Below are positions 31,402 through 39,183 of a stretch of 64,000 nucleotides of DNA, piece after piece. The stretch covers positions 1 to 64,000 of the forward strand of contig NZ_LRSE01000011.1 in assembly GCF_001634625.1 (NCBI RefSeq), in the 5' to 3' direction. The position numbers were made by a program, and so were the translations under genes. The notes under the pieces were generated by a model that worked only from the letters and a program-made list of their open reading frames with translations, was not told the origin of the DNA and did not search any database. The stretch comes from Croceicoccus bisphenolivorans. Lineage in GTDB: Bacteria; Pseudomonadota; Alphaproteobacteria; Sphingomonadales; Sphingomonadaceae. Numbering within the stretch: position 1 is the stretch's first letter; the number at the start of each line of letters is the position of its first letter.

Positions 31402-32652
31402 TCATGACGCGGGTGCTGCCAATCGGAAGCAGGTGGCGAAACGCTTGCGATCAGCCGCGCTTATCCCTGCTTCTGTGAATAGGTTTTCCCACCGTGTCGC
31501 TACGATTCTGCTCATGTCTTCGGCTATTGCTTTCGCGTCATCAGGGCCGAGGTCGAAGACTGCGGCACCGGCGAGTGCATTCTCGATCGTTGCATTGCGG
31601 CCTTCCGGCCCCACACCGAGGACGAGCCGTCGCTCCAGTCCCAGCTGCGGTTTCGGCACTACATCGTAAAGCGGCGATAGCCGCCAACCCTCACCATCGA
31701 ACAGGAAGCCGTGATTACGTAGGTGATCATCATCATTCGTGACGAGGATATTGAGCAGCATACGACGAAATAATTCGTGCAGATCCTGGCGTACTTCGGT
31801 TCCGAATTGCCGGATCGCTCCTGCGAGATCGGCATAGCTGAAGCTGCTGACCTCGCTCTCATGCGCCCCGAGCATTGTGAGCCCCGAAGCAAAGGGCCTG
31901 CGTTCCAGCCAGTTGCCGTGAGGAATCCGATCGAACCGCTCGATCAGATAGATGTCGCGATCAAGGACACAGCGGAAGTCGAGTGGCGGCACATCGAGAC
32001 CACACTCGCTGGCAAGCCGCATTGTCGCTAGTTCTACCCGGCATTCGGGAAAGCTGTCTCCCCGCTTCTGGAATTTCGCGATCCAGGGTTGGTCGCCGAT
32101 TTTTGTAGCAGCCTTCGGCCGGGCGCCGCCCAGAGATGACCCGGCGGCTAGCAACGCCCTCATGTTCTCGTCGAGTTCGTCGACATGCTGCGCGCGTTCG
32201 GCGGCTTCTGCTAGCTCTGCGAGCGTGAACTCTTCGCCCGGAGCAGGGCCGTCCCCCCATGGCGTAATTCTCTCAGGCTGGGCGGATGTCGGCCCAAAGG
32301 CGAGCGCACCCACGCGATGTTCGCCCGAGGCCAGAATGAGATCGATTTCGCTCGGCAAGCGATCGCCCATCGCCTTGTACATCAGGTATTGGCCCCAGCC
32401 ATCGGGAGCAGCATCTCGAATGCCGCCGAACACGGCAAAGCCTTCTTCCGTCCTGAAGGTTCGAGAACTTCCAGCTTCGTGCAACGGTAGAGCCACAGGA
32501 TCGACCGGAATACAGTCAGCGCGTTCCAGATATCGCCGCCCGTAAGCGAAGGTAGCAAACTGGTTGCGCGGTTCGTCGGTCATCGTGAGAAGGCCTGCCG
32601 GAACAGGTCCTTCCTCAAGATGCACGAAAACATAGGTGCGGATGGTCGTCAC
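31402..32652 (-). CDS. hipA: HipA-family toxin kinase
   Basis: 416-residue serine/threonine kinase toxin; E. coli HipA phosphorylates glutamyl-tRNA synthetase and causes persistence. Visible are the N-terminal HipA domain, the P-loop region SSLGGARPKAATKI, the catalytic NILVTNDDDHLRNHG segment (family N-x-D-D-H-x-x-N) and LSPLYDVVP. All key residues appear intact. It lies six bases after the hipB stop, in one operon, so its level would be set by the antitoxin. Confidence 0.9.
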   Translation of the reverse strand: MTTIRTYVFVHLEEGPVPAGLLTMTDEPRNQFATFAYGRRYLERADCIPVDPVALPLHEAGSSRTFRTEEGFAVFGGIRDAAPDGWGQYLMYKAMGDRLPSEIDLILASGEHRVGALAFGPTSAQPERITPWGDGPAPGEEFTLAELAEAAERAQHVDELDENMRALLAAGSSLGGARPKAATKIGDQPWIAKFQKRGDSFPECRVELATMRLASECGLDVPPLDFRCVLDRDIYLIERFDRIPHGNWLERRPFASGLTMLGAHESEVSSFSYADLAGAIRQFGTEVRQDLHELFRRMLLNILVTNDDDHLRNHGFLFDGEGWRLSPLYDVVPKPQLGLERRLVLGVGPEGRNATIENALAGAAVFDLGPDDAKAIAEDMSRIVATRWENLFTEAGISAADRKRFATCFRLAAPAS

Positions 32653-32658
32653 GGCTTG

Positions 32659-33000
32659 CTAGAAATCCAGATCATCGTCGCTGACAGCATGGGTTTTTTG
32701 GGGCAGGCGGGACAAATCCTCGCTGATCCCGGCCCGGTCACTGTCTGGGGATACCAACTCGGCAAGGCGCTGGGTCATCCCCAGAACATGCAAGGCGCTC
32801 GCCAGAACCGCGAGGCCCACGGTAGGATCTCCCGCTTCGAGACGTTGCAGCGTTTGAACCGAGACGATCATGCGCTCGGCCATCAAACGCTGAGGGAGTT
32901 TTCTCCGGCGGCGCGCAAGGGCGATATCCTTGCCTAGCCGTGCGATTGCACGTTGGCTCTGGGGCGGTAGTCCGCTAGCTGCTCGAGACGAACGGGGCAT
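32659..33000 (-). CDS. hipB: HipB-like XRE-family antitoxin
   Basis: About 113 residues. A helix-turn-helix (AIARLGKDIALARRRRKLPQ, MIVSVQTLQRLEAGDPTVGL) is followed by a C-terminal tail (LSRLPQKTHAVSDDDLDF). It should bind HipA and repress the operon. ATG 33000 (MPRSSRA) is preferred; the ATG at 33015 lies inside one arm of the presumed operator, though leaderless use cannot be excluded. It is upstream of and coupled to hipA. Confidence 0.85.
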   Translation of the reverse strand: MPRSSRAASGLPPQSQRAIARLGKDIALARRRRKLPQRLMAERMIVSVQTLQRLEAGDPTVGLAVLASALHVLGMTQRLAELVSPDSDRAGISEDLSRLPQKTHAVSDDDLDF

Positions 33001-33008
33001 AGCTCCAT

Positions 33009-33052
33009 ATGACATATCATGCGAAATTCTGCAAATAGAAATGATATGTCAT
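33009..33052. promoter_or_regulatory. hipBA operator, inverted repeat
   Basis: ATGACATATCAT (33009-33020) and its exact reverse complement ATGATATGTCAT (33041-33052), centres 32 bases apart, i.e. three helical turns. Each arm is itself nearly palindromic (ATGAYATRTCAT). Directly before hipB, so the likely autorepression site. Confidence 0.72.
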
Positions 33053-33388
33053 GTTTTTTGGTCTCCCGCGTGAGGCAAATTTTTAGAAGGCAGACGCTTC
33101 AACGCCTTCTACGCAAGGCTTGCGATGACCATGGTTGAGTGGAGAGGCGCTGGTGAGCTGTCGCTAGCCCGAGGCTTGGTCGCCATATTCCGAAAAATCG
33201 CTGCGCAGTTGCGCGATTTCTCTCAGCGACTATATTGAAAACGTCACGCATGTCGGCATCGTTCGACAGCCTCGGAAATGAATTCCGAGGTCCCGTCCTC
33301 CAGTCGGAGGTTAACCGGCGGACCCTGCAAGAGGGTTCGCCGAGTTTCGTTCGAACGCTCTCGCAGGTCCAACCCGAAGGAGCATCGA
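33053..33388. other. Intergenic region with two consecutive hairpins
   Basis: 336 bases without a convincing gene. A 5-bp hairpin CCTCC/GGAGG (33297-33310) is followed by a 10-bp hairpin GGCGGACCCT/AGGGTTCGCC with loop GCAAG (33317-33341). They lie 48-92 bases before the next start codon; no T-run follows, so they look like leader structures rather than terminators. Confidence 0.55.
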
Positions 33389-33610
33389 ATGCATTATTCA
33401 AACGAGGAAATCGAACGCGCGAAGACATTATTCGCTCGTGAGACAGGTAAAGCCGGCCATGGCAGAATGGCAGTTGCCGCGATGGCTGGGATGAGCAAGC
33501 CAGGCAAAATCAGCCATATCACCCATCGGCGGACTTGGCGCGACTACCTTCCGAAGGCACGACGTGCTCTACAAAAGGAAAGATCGGATCGAGATTTTCG
33601 ATTGGGCTAA
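33389..33610 (+). CDS. Small basic hypothetical protein
   Basis: 73 residues beginning MHYSNEEIERAKTLFARETG and rich in Lys/Arg (HITHRRTWRDYLPKARRALQ). AAGGAG precedes ATG 33389 by seven bases, which supports translation. No family recognised. It stands at the left end of the plasmid-type block behind a structured leader; a nucleic-acid-binding role is possible from charge alone. Confidence 0.6.
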   Translation: MHYSNEEIERAKTLFARETGKAGHGRMAVAAMAGMSKPGKISHITHRRTWRDYLPKARRALQKERSDRDFRLG

Positions 33611-33820
33611 GTGAGTTGTCGAATGCTCTGAACTGACCAGCTCGTGGAGTGGCAATAAGAATCAATGGCGCAAGTGAGAAGCCGCCGCGGCAGATAGGTA
33701 TACCTCGCGGCTGACCGGCAATGGCGATGCGACGCTCAAACAGACGGGGTCGAAGCGCAGAAACGACTCCTTTCCAACCTGCTCTCACAATACAGGAAGG
33801 CTGGAGGGGAGGGGGCCTTT

Positions 33821-34756
33821 GTGAGCGAACCGAAAGGATCGCGATGTGCCATGTCCCACCGATATTCGACCCAGATAAGCTCTTTGGAAGCAACCGCCCG
33901 CAAGATCTGCGAAAGCCGGGGCGGCAAATGGTCCGGCACCAAGGGAATGGCCTGCTGCCCTTCGCATGATGACCGCACGCCGTCCCTGAGTGTTTCGCTC
34001 GGCCGACAAGCCATCCTCTTCCACTGTTTCGCGGGATGCGATCAGCAGAGCGTGTTGTCTGCATTGGCGCGTGAAGGTGTCGACGCAACCTCGCTCTTTT
34101 CAGGTTCTGCGACTACCGACGGTTCTGAGCCGACCAGAACGCGCAAACCCTCAGCGGCAGCACTGAGGATTTGGCGCGATGCACAGCCGTTGCGTGCCAG
34201 TCCGGCAAAGTCATATCTTGAAAGCCGCGGCATCCTTGCCACATCGCCGGCGCTCCGCTTCCATTCACGAACGCCGCTTGGTCCGATGGGACGCACCCGC
34301 TTCTTGCCGGCCATTATCGCGACGGTCAGCCTCGACGAGGGGCTGATCGCCATCCATCGCACGTTCCTTTCGGGCAATGCCAAGGCCGAATTCGACAAAC
34401 CGAAGCGCGCGCTCGGCGCGCTCGGTGAAGCTGCTGTTCGTCTCTTCGCTCCAGTTTCCGGCAAGCTTGGCCTTGCCGAGGGGGTCGAGAGCGCGATGTC
34501 GGCCTATGCTCTCACCGGCATTCCCGTCTGGGCGACCCTGGGCAATGAGCGCTTCGGTCTCGTCAGCGTGCCTGAGAGCGTGACCGAGCTTCACCTCTTC
34601 GTCGATCACGATGCTGGCGGCGAGCTGGCTGCGTCGCGTGGCCTGGCCGCTTATGCCCGCGATGGGCGGACGATCCACGTTCGCAAACCATCCTCACGCG
34701 ACACCGACTGGAACGATGAACTGACAGCATGGCTGCGCCGCAAAGCGGCGCGGTAG
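33821..34756 (+). CDS. CHC2 zinc-finger/toprim (primase-like) plasmid protein
   Basis: About 311 residues. A primase-type zinc finger is seen in CCPSHDDRTPSLSVS ... FHCFAGC (about residues 45-72); a central DUF7146-like stretch follows (AAALRIWRDAQPL, SYLESRGI); the C-terminal toprim domain has LGLAEGVESAMSAY and LHLFVDHDAGGELAA, with the catalytic Glu and Asp-x-Asp pattern. Such proteins are plasmid and island primases. The GTG at 33821 follows a purine-rich GGAGGGGAGGGGG; ATG 33851 is an alternative. First large gene of the block. Confidence 0.85.
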   Translation: MSEPKGSRCAMSHRYSTQISSLEATARKICESRGGKWSGTKGMACCPSHDDRTPSLSVSLGRQAILFHCFAGCDQQSVLSALAREGVDATSLFSGSATTDGSEPTRTRKPSAAALRIWRDAQPLRASPAKSYLESRGILATSPALRFHSRTPLGPMGRTRFLPAIIATVSLDEGLIAIHRTFLSGNAKAEFDKPKRALGALGEAAVRLFAPVSGKLGLAEGVESAMSAYALTGIPVWATLGNERFGLVSVPESVTELHLFVDHDAGGELAASRGLAAYARDGRTIHVRKPSSRDTDWNDELTAWLRRKAAR

Positions 34757-34831
34757 AGGAGAGAGGGCTTCTCGAATTCCTGATCCGGCAGAGGGCGTGT
34801 CCCGATGCCCCCATCAGGAGGACGAATTGCC
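34755..34831 (+). promoter_or_regulatory. Leader A, conserved with leaders before parB and ardC
   Basis: Contains GAGGAGAGAGGGCTT, then ATTCCTGATCC, and ends ATCAGGAGGAC before the start codon. The same order of blocks occurs before parB and ardC, so these are homologous 5' leaders. Confidence 0.5.
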
Positions 34832-37800
34832 ATGTTTCAATCAGACCTGTTTCCCGCCGGCGAGCAGTTGCCGACAGTGCCCCTGGTCTACGCCATTGGG
34901 GCCAGGATTGCCGGGCTTCTCGCCTCGGGTCGTCACCTTACCCGTGCCGACATTTCCGGGCTGTTCGCCGCGGAAACCGGCGCTCTGGACTGGGGAAGCG
35001 CCTGGACCATCGATGACTACAACAACGGGGTCGAGATCGGCGCACTGCTCTGGCTGCGAGAGTCTTCGCGCATCGATCTGGCGACAAGCATGCACGAAGC
35101 AGAAGCACGTTTTGACTGGCTCGAAGCAGCCTTGCCGCCGCGGCATGTACGTAGCGAAGCACAGGTCGAGCTCCAGCAGTTCTCGACCCCGCCAATGCTG
35201 GCCTGGCTGATGGCGAAGGCCGCAGCAGTCTCTGCACACGACACGTTCCTCGAACCGTCCGCAGGCAATGGCGCCCTTGCCCTCTGGGGCAGCGTCCAGA
35301 ACGCTTCGCTGCTCCTCAACGAGATCGATCCGACAAGACGGGACGGTCTGGCCCACGTCTTCCCCGCGGCCACGATCACTGCGCATGACGGGGAACTGAT
35401 CGCCGACCTGATTCGCGGCCCTGTTCCGTCGGTCCTGCTGATGAACCCGCCGTTCGCCCGAAGTCAGGAACGCGGCAAGGACGGTGCGGCGGCGCAGCGC
35501 CACCTGCGCAGCGCGATCCGCGCCACTGCCAATGGGGCGAGGATCGTCGCGATCATGCCCGACGGCTTCGACGCCTCCGCCTTCGCCAAGGAACAGGACG
35601 AAGCGTCGCTCCTGCTCAATGTCCGCTTGGAGCAGATGTTTCGCCGGACAGGGACGGGGATCACCGTTCGCCTGGTCGTGATCGACAAGACGCAGACTGC
35701 GTCCTCGCCCGCGATCAACGGGGATACCTGCGACCTGATCGCGCTCCACGCGCTTGTCACGAAGCTTCCGCCAAGGACGAAGATATCCGCCAACCTCCAT
35801 CGACTGCCAGCCGGCAAGCCAGTGCGCCTCCTTGGCAAGACTTCGACCCAACGCACGCCGGTCCGGCCGTTGGCGCCTTTCGCAGCGACATCAAAAGCCA
35901 CGGCGAATGCGATCGACCTTGCCTATTCGGTCCTCGCCGACCCCGCGCCTGTGCCCGAACAGGCAGGCATCTACCTGCCTTACCGGCCCAGCCGCATCGC
36001 CTTCGAAGATGCTCCGGTCCATCCCACCCCGCTCGTGGAATCGGTCGCCATGGGTTCGGTCGCGGCACCGCAGCCCGATGTTTGCCCGCGCCTTCCCGCA
36101 AATTGGCAGGCCGATGGCCTGCTGTCCGAAGCGCAATGCGAGACACTGGTCTACGCTGCCCAGGCATTTGCGCGCGATCTTCCAGGTCAGTTCAAGGTCA
36201 GCCAGGAAGACACCTCGCTGGAACTCTCCAAGGACGGACACACCTACCGACAGGGCTTCTTCCTTGGCGACGGAACCGGAGCGGGCAAGGGACGGCAGAT
36301 CGCCGCGGTCATCATGGACCGCTGGCTCGCAGGCGAACGCCGCCATGTATGGATCACCAAGAACGAGGCGCTGCTCGAAGATGCACGCCGCGACTGGGAG
36401 GCGCTTGGCGGGCTGCCGCTCGATCTCCAGCCGCTCTCGCGCTGGAAACTCGGCCACCCCGTAACGATGTCCGAAGGCATCCTCTTCGTCACTTATCCGA
36501 GGCTACGCTCTGGACGCGCTGAGGATACGCGGCTCGACCAGATCCTTGCCTGGGCGGGAGAGGAATTCGACGGCGTGATCGCCTTCGACGAAGCCCACGC
36601 CATGGCCAATGCCCTCGGGGGCTCCTCCACTCGCGGCAAGGTCAAGGGCTCCGAACAGGGTATGGCGGGTCTGAGGCTGCAGAACCATCTCCCGCGCGCC
36701 CGGGTGCTCTATGCTTCGGCCACCGGCGCTTCGGACATCGCCAATCTCGGCTACACTTCCCGCCTCGGCCTTTGGGGACCCGAGACCGCTTTTCCGACCC
36801 ACGAAGCGTTCATGACCGAGATCCGCGCTGGCGGCGTCGCGGCGATGGAGCTCGTCGCCCGTGATCTCAAGGCCCAGGGGCTCTACCTCGCCCGTGCGCT
36901 GTCCTTCGCCGGGGTCGAGTACGAGATCCTCGAACACAGTCTGACCGAAGCGCAGGTGCGGATCTACGATGCCTATGCTGATGCCTGGGCGATCATTCAC
37001 CGCAACCTCGAAGCTGCGCTCGAAGCAACCCGCGTGGTCGACGAGGACAGCGGCGACACGCTCAACCGCAATGCCAAGGCTGCAGCGCTCTCGATCTTCG
37101 AAGGCACCAAGCAGCGCTTCTTTGCCCAGCTCCTGCTTTCGATGAAATTGCCGAGCCTGATCCCCGCGATTGTCGCGGCGCTTGGCGAAGAGCATTCGGT
37201 TGTCGTGCAGCTGGTTTCGACCGCCGAGGCCATGCTCGACCGGCGCCTCGCCGACCTTACCGTGGAAGAACGCGAAGCGCTCGATATCGATCTGTCCCCG
37301 CGTGAATACGTCATCGACTACCTTACGAAGAGCTTCCCGGTGCGATTGATGCAGGTCTTCGCCGACGAGGACGGCAATCTTCGCTCCGAGGCGATGAGCG
37401 ACGGAGAGGGCAATCCCGTTTTCTGCTCGCGTGCCATTGCCGCGCGTGATGCACTGATCGAACAGCTCTGCGCACTGCCGCCTATCGCAACGGCACTCGA
37501 TGCGATTATCGAACATTTCGGAACCGAGGCCGTGGCCGAAGTCACGGGCCGGACCCGCAGGCTTGTCCTGGGCCGCGATGGTGAGCAGCGCCTTGAACGG
37601 CGTAGCCCCAGCGCCAATGTCGCCGAAGCGCAGAGCTTCATGGAAGGAACCAAGCGCATCCTGGTCTTTTCGGACGCGGGCGGCACGGGGCGTTCCTACC
37701 ATGCCGATCTGGGCGCCAGGAACCAGCAGCGCCGAGTCCATTTCCTGCTCGAGCCGGGCTGGCGCGCCGACAACGCGATTCAGGGTCTTGGTCGGACCAA

Positions 37801-39079
37801 CCGCACCAACCAGGCCTCGGCCCCGCTGTTTCGGCCGGTAACGACCGACGTTAAGGGAGAACGCCGGTTCATCTCGACCATTGCGCGAAGGCTTGACGCA
37901 TTGGGCGCACTTACGCGCGGCCAGCGCCAGACCGGCGGGCAGAACCTGTTCGATCCGGCCGACAATCTCGAAAGCGACTATGCGCGCGACGCGCTCAGCC
38001 GCTGGTTCCAGCTGCTCTATGACGGCAAGCTCGAAGCCACCACCTTTGGCAACTTCGTCGAGCGCACCGGCCTCCGGCTCGAAAACCCCGATGGCGGGCT
38101 GACCGACAATCTCCCCACGATCCAGCGCTGGCTGAACCGTATCCTCGCGCTGCCGATTGCGCTCCAAAACGCCATCTTCGACGAATATCTCGGCCTCGTC
38201 GAAGCGCGGATCGAAGCCGCGCGTGAAGCCGGGACGCTCGACCAGGGACTGGAAACCGTCAGGGTTGATCGTTTCACGGTCCTGGCAGATGAACTCCTGC
38301 GCACCGACCCCGTGACCGGAGCAGAAACACGTCTCATCTCGCTCGAAGTGACGAGGCACCTTCGGCCTTTGCAATTGCAGCGCCTCGTCCGGATGCACGA
38401 GATTGGCAACCTGCATGCGATCCCGATGCGCAATGCGCGCTCGGGCAAAGTCGCGCTCTCGGTTCCGGCCCGGCGTCTCATCGCTGACGATGGGGCCGTG
38501 ATCGAGCGCCGGCGCCTGCTGCGACCGCTCAAGTCCGCCAACTGGACGCTTGAGGCGCTTGCTGAAAGCCACTGGGAGGAGGTGGGCGTCACTGCGTTCA
38601 CGAGCGCCTGGCGGGACGAGGAAGAAGAGGCCGCTGCTTCACCGGTCACCGAGCGCGTCCATCTTGCTACCGGCCTGTTGCTACCGGTCTGGAAGCGCCT
38701 GTCCGGCGATCATGTGCGCGTCACTCGGCTCGTTGCCGAGGACGGCCAGTCGATCATTGGGCGTGAAGTGCTCGATATCGATCTCGCCGCAATCGCCGAG
38801 ACCTTTGGTCTTTCCGGAGTTACCGGACCGGCGCCTGAGCAGATCGGCAACCTCGTCATCGCCAACGGCAAGCCGCTGGGCCTCGCAAGCCACGATGCCT
38901 TGACCGTCAAGCGATCGCTGGTCGGCGGCGAACAGCGGCTTGAACTGACCGGGTTCTCGCCCGATCGGCTCGACTGGTACAAGGGCAAAGGCTGCTTCAC
39001 CGAGATCATCCGCTACCGCACGCGCCTGTTCGTCCCGGTGTCGAATGCCTCGTCGGTTCTCCCCGCGCTTGCCGCCTGA
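34832..39079 (+). CDS. Methyltransferase-like/strawberry-notch helicase (DarB-like)
   Basis: A 1415-residue protein. An N-terminal methyltransferase fold (FLEPSAGNGALAL at about 140-152; NPPF at 205-208, the adenine-methylase catalytic motif) is followed by a strawberry-notch SF2 helicase: Walker A GDGTGAGKGR (479-488, K486), DEAH at 586-589, and a C-terminal helicase half with IQGLGRTNRTNQAS. The same combination is found in phage P1 DarB, which protects incoming DNA from type I restriction, and in many plasmid proteins. I infer an anti-restriction or DNA-entry role. AGGAGG precedes ATG 34832. Confidence 0.85.
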   Translation: MFQSDLFPAGEQLPTVPLVYAIGARIAGLLASGRHLTRADISGLFAAETGALDWGSAWTIDDYNNGVEIGALLWLRESSRIDLATSMHEAEARFDWLEAALPPRHVRSEAQVELQQFSTPPMLAWLMAKAAAVSAHDTFLEPSAGNGALALWGSVQNASLLLNEIDPTRRDGLAHVFPAATITAHDGELIADLIRGPVPSVLLMNPPFARSQERGKDGAAAQRHLRSAIRATANGARIVAIMPDGFDASAFAKEQDEASLLLNVRLEQMFRRTGTGITVRLVVIDKTQTASSPAINGDTCDLIALHALVTKLPPRTKISANLHRLPAGKPVRLLGKTSTQRTPVRPLAPFAATSKATANAIDLAYSVLADPAPVPEQAGIYLPYRPSRIAFEDAPVHPTPLVESVAMGSVAAPQPDVCPRLPANWQADGLLSEAQCETLVYAAQAFARDLPGQFKVSQEDTSLELSKDGHTYRQGFFLGDGTGAGKGRQIAAVIMDRWLAGERRHVWITKNEALLEDARRDWEALGGLPLDLQPLSRWKLGHPVTMSEGILFVTYPRLRSGRAEDTRLDQILAWAGEEFDGVIAFDEAHAMANALGGSSTRGKVKGSEQGMAGLRLQNHLPRARVLYASATGASDIANLGYTSRLGLWGPETAFPTHEAFMTEIRAGGVAAMELVARDLKAQGLYLARALSFAGVEYEILEHSLTEAQVRIYDAYADAWAIIHRNLEAALEATRVVDEDSGDTLNRNAKAAALSIFEGTKQRFFAQLLLSMKLPSLIPAIVAALGEEHSVVVQLVSTAEAMLDRRLADLTVEEREALDIDLSPREYVIDYLTKSFPVRLMQVFADEDGNLRSEAMSDGEGNPVFCSRAIAARDALIEQLCALPPIATALDAIIEHFGTEAVAEVTGRTRRLVLGRDGEQRLERRSPSANVAEAQSFMEGTKRILVFSDAGGTGRSYHADLGARNQQRRVHFLLEPGWRADNAIQGLGRTNRTNQASAPLFRPVTTDVKGERRFISTIARRLDALGALTRGQRQTGGQNLFDPADNLESDYARDALSRWFQLLYDGKLEATTFGNFVERTGLRLENPDGGLTDNLPTIQRWLNRILALPIALQNAIFDEYLGLVEARIEAAREAGTLDQGLETVRVDRFTVLADELLRTDPVTGAETRLISLEVTRHLRPLQLQRLVRMHEIGNLHAIPMRNARSGKVALSVPARRLIADDGAVIERRRLLRPLKSANWTLEALAESHWEEVGVTAFTSAWRDEEEEAAASPVTERVHLATGLLLPVWKRLSGDHVRVTRLVAEDGQSIIGREVLDIDLAAIAETFGLSGVTGPAPEQIGNLVIANGKPLGLASHDALTVKRSLVGGEQRLELTGFSPDRLDWYKGKGCFTEIIRYRTRLFVPVSNASSVLPALAA

Positions 39080-39105
39080 TCCCTCGGGCAGACCCTAATC
39101 CCAAA

Positions 39106-39183
39106 ATGAGAGTGGAGGGAGCCCTTTGGGCTTGTGGGCCTCGTGATCCTCACCTGCGCCTTCATTCCATCAGGAGAACACCC
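39106..39183 (+). promoter_or_regulatory. Leader B before parB
   Basis: GAGAGTGGAGGGAGCCCTTTG, with AGCCCTTTGGGCT able to form a hairpin, then ATCAGGAGAACACCC before the ATG. Matches leaders A and C in block order. Confidence 0.5.

Noticed and set aside
33194-33220. AAATCGC/GCGATTT hairpin as terminator
   Set aside because: No T run on either strand and no gene ending nearby that it would serve.
36503-38572. 689-codon reverse frame inside the strawberry-notch gene
   Set aside because: Shadow frame; the forward gene shows continuous helicase motifs.
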